Assembly (NCBI GenBank): GCA_002344965.1
Contig: DDUU01000007.1
Location: 1-53,419 of the forward strand
Source: Candidatus Tepidiaquacellales bacterium UBA2330
GTDB taxonomy: Bacteria; Bacteroidota; Ignavibacteria; Tepidaquicellales; Tepidaquicellaceae
Length of the DNA stretch: 53,419 nt
Direction: 5' to 3'
Shown: piece after piece, positions 53,279 to 53,419 of the stretch
Position numbering within the stretch: the first letter of the stretch is position 1
Layout: the number at the start of each line of letters is the position of its first letter
Notes under the pieces: generated by a model
What the model saw: the letters and a program-made list of their open reading frames with translations, nothing else
Databases searched by the model: none
Told to the model about the DNA's origin: nothing
Program-made: the position numbers and the translations under genes

Positions 53279-53416
53279 ATCAACATTAATATTTAATTCC
53301 TAATTAAAACTAAACAGAAAAAACAAATTTTTATAAAATAAAATAGTATTGCTTTATCAACACTAATTTTTAATTCCTAATTAAAACTAAACAGAAAAAA
53401 ACAAATTTTTATAAAA
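53279..53416. repeat. ~60-bp direct repeat, two copies, at the window end
   Basis: Copies at 53279-53338 and 53356-53416 differ at only a few positions and share TTAATTCCTAATTAAAACTA and ACAAATTTTTATAAAA. The start-to-start distance is 77 bases with a 17-base spacer. Part of each copy carries AATTAGG and AATTAAA words in reverse orientation. A weaker match may begin at 53251. The array may continue past the window. Confidence 0.75.
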
Positions 53417-53419
53417 CAA

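Noticed and set aside
53279..53416. CRISPR array at the window end
   Set aside because: The repeat is ~60 bases with a single 17-base spacer, AT-rich, and no cas genes are nearby.

Overview
The window is AT-rich, densely coded chromosomal DNA from a member of the Bacteroidota/Chlorobi/Ignavibacteria branch. The evidence is two type IX secretion C-terminal sorting domains with the NYPNPFNP signature, a DUF3078-type outer-membrane protein, a TAnnTTTG-type promoter box, few Shine-Dalgarno sequences, and many TTG starts. An Ignavibacteria-like bacterium is the best guess; no rRNA is present to settle it.

Region 1 (1-12.4 kb) is housekeeping: lipoate-protein ligase, recN, dnaA (flanked on both sides by AT-rich segments carrying repeated TTATTAACAA-like words, a candidate oriC), alanine racemase coupled to a large acidic protein of unknown function, mannose-1-phosphate guanylyltransferase, methylmalonyl-CoA epimerase and uvrC. 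Region 2 (12.6-23.6 kb) mixes secreted or lipid-anchored proteins (a COG3650-like lipoprotein, an exported intradiol-dioxygenase-like protein, a T9SS-sorted Asp-box propeller) with an M29 aminopeptidase, a GNAT acetyltransferase, an Fbh1-like UvrD helicase, a methyltransferase, a VOC protein plus a decayed VOC remnant, and a YbdL-like aminotransferase. Region 3 (23.8-35.1 kb) holds a tricorn-type protease, a secreted sphingomyelinase-like phosphoesterase, DUF3078, rpiA, an M42 aminopeptidase, an SDR, a polytopic membrane protein, DinB and a PliI-like lipoprotein.

Region 4 (35.3-42.5 kb) contains a 1458-residue FG-GAP propeller protein with a dockerin-like end, a long hairpin, a Bacteroidota-type protein of unknown function, and a decayed zone (an orphan T9SS tail and an unidentified pseudogene). 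Region 5 (42.5-51.6 kb) is a one-strand defence cluster, transcribed right to left: Fic (with a palindromic operator just upstream), type III Mod, two small genes, a DUF433 antitoxin with a truncated DUF5615 toxin stub, an AlbA_2/Schlafen-type ATPase-like protein, and type III Res. The small-gene block between Mod and the AlbA protein is bracketed by 26-nt direct repeats (23/26 identical). Region 6 (51.8-53.4 kb) has an ACMSD-type decarboxylase and an S23/four-helix-bundle gene with its own strong Shine-Dalgarno, bounded by 7-bp-period repeats in opposite orientation, then a longer direct repeat at the window edge.

The most unusual signals are the two families of 7-bp tandem repeats. One (CGTAAYT) lies inside the FG-GAP reading frame and also just after mod; the other (AATTARR) brackets the S23 gene. 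The restriction-modification operon remodelled by Fic, an AlbA protein and toxin-antitoxin pieces is the other main point of interest.
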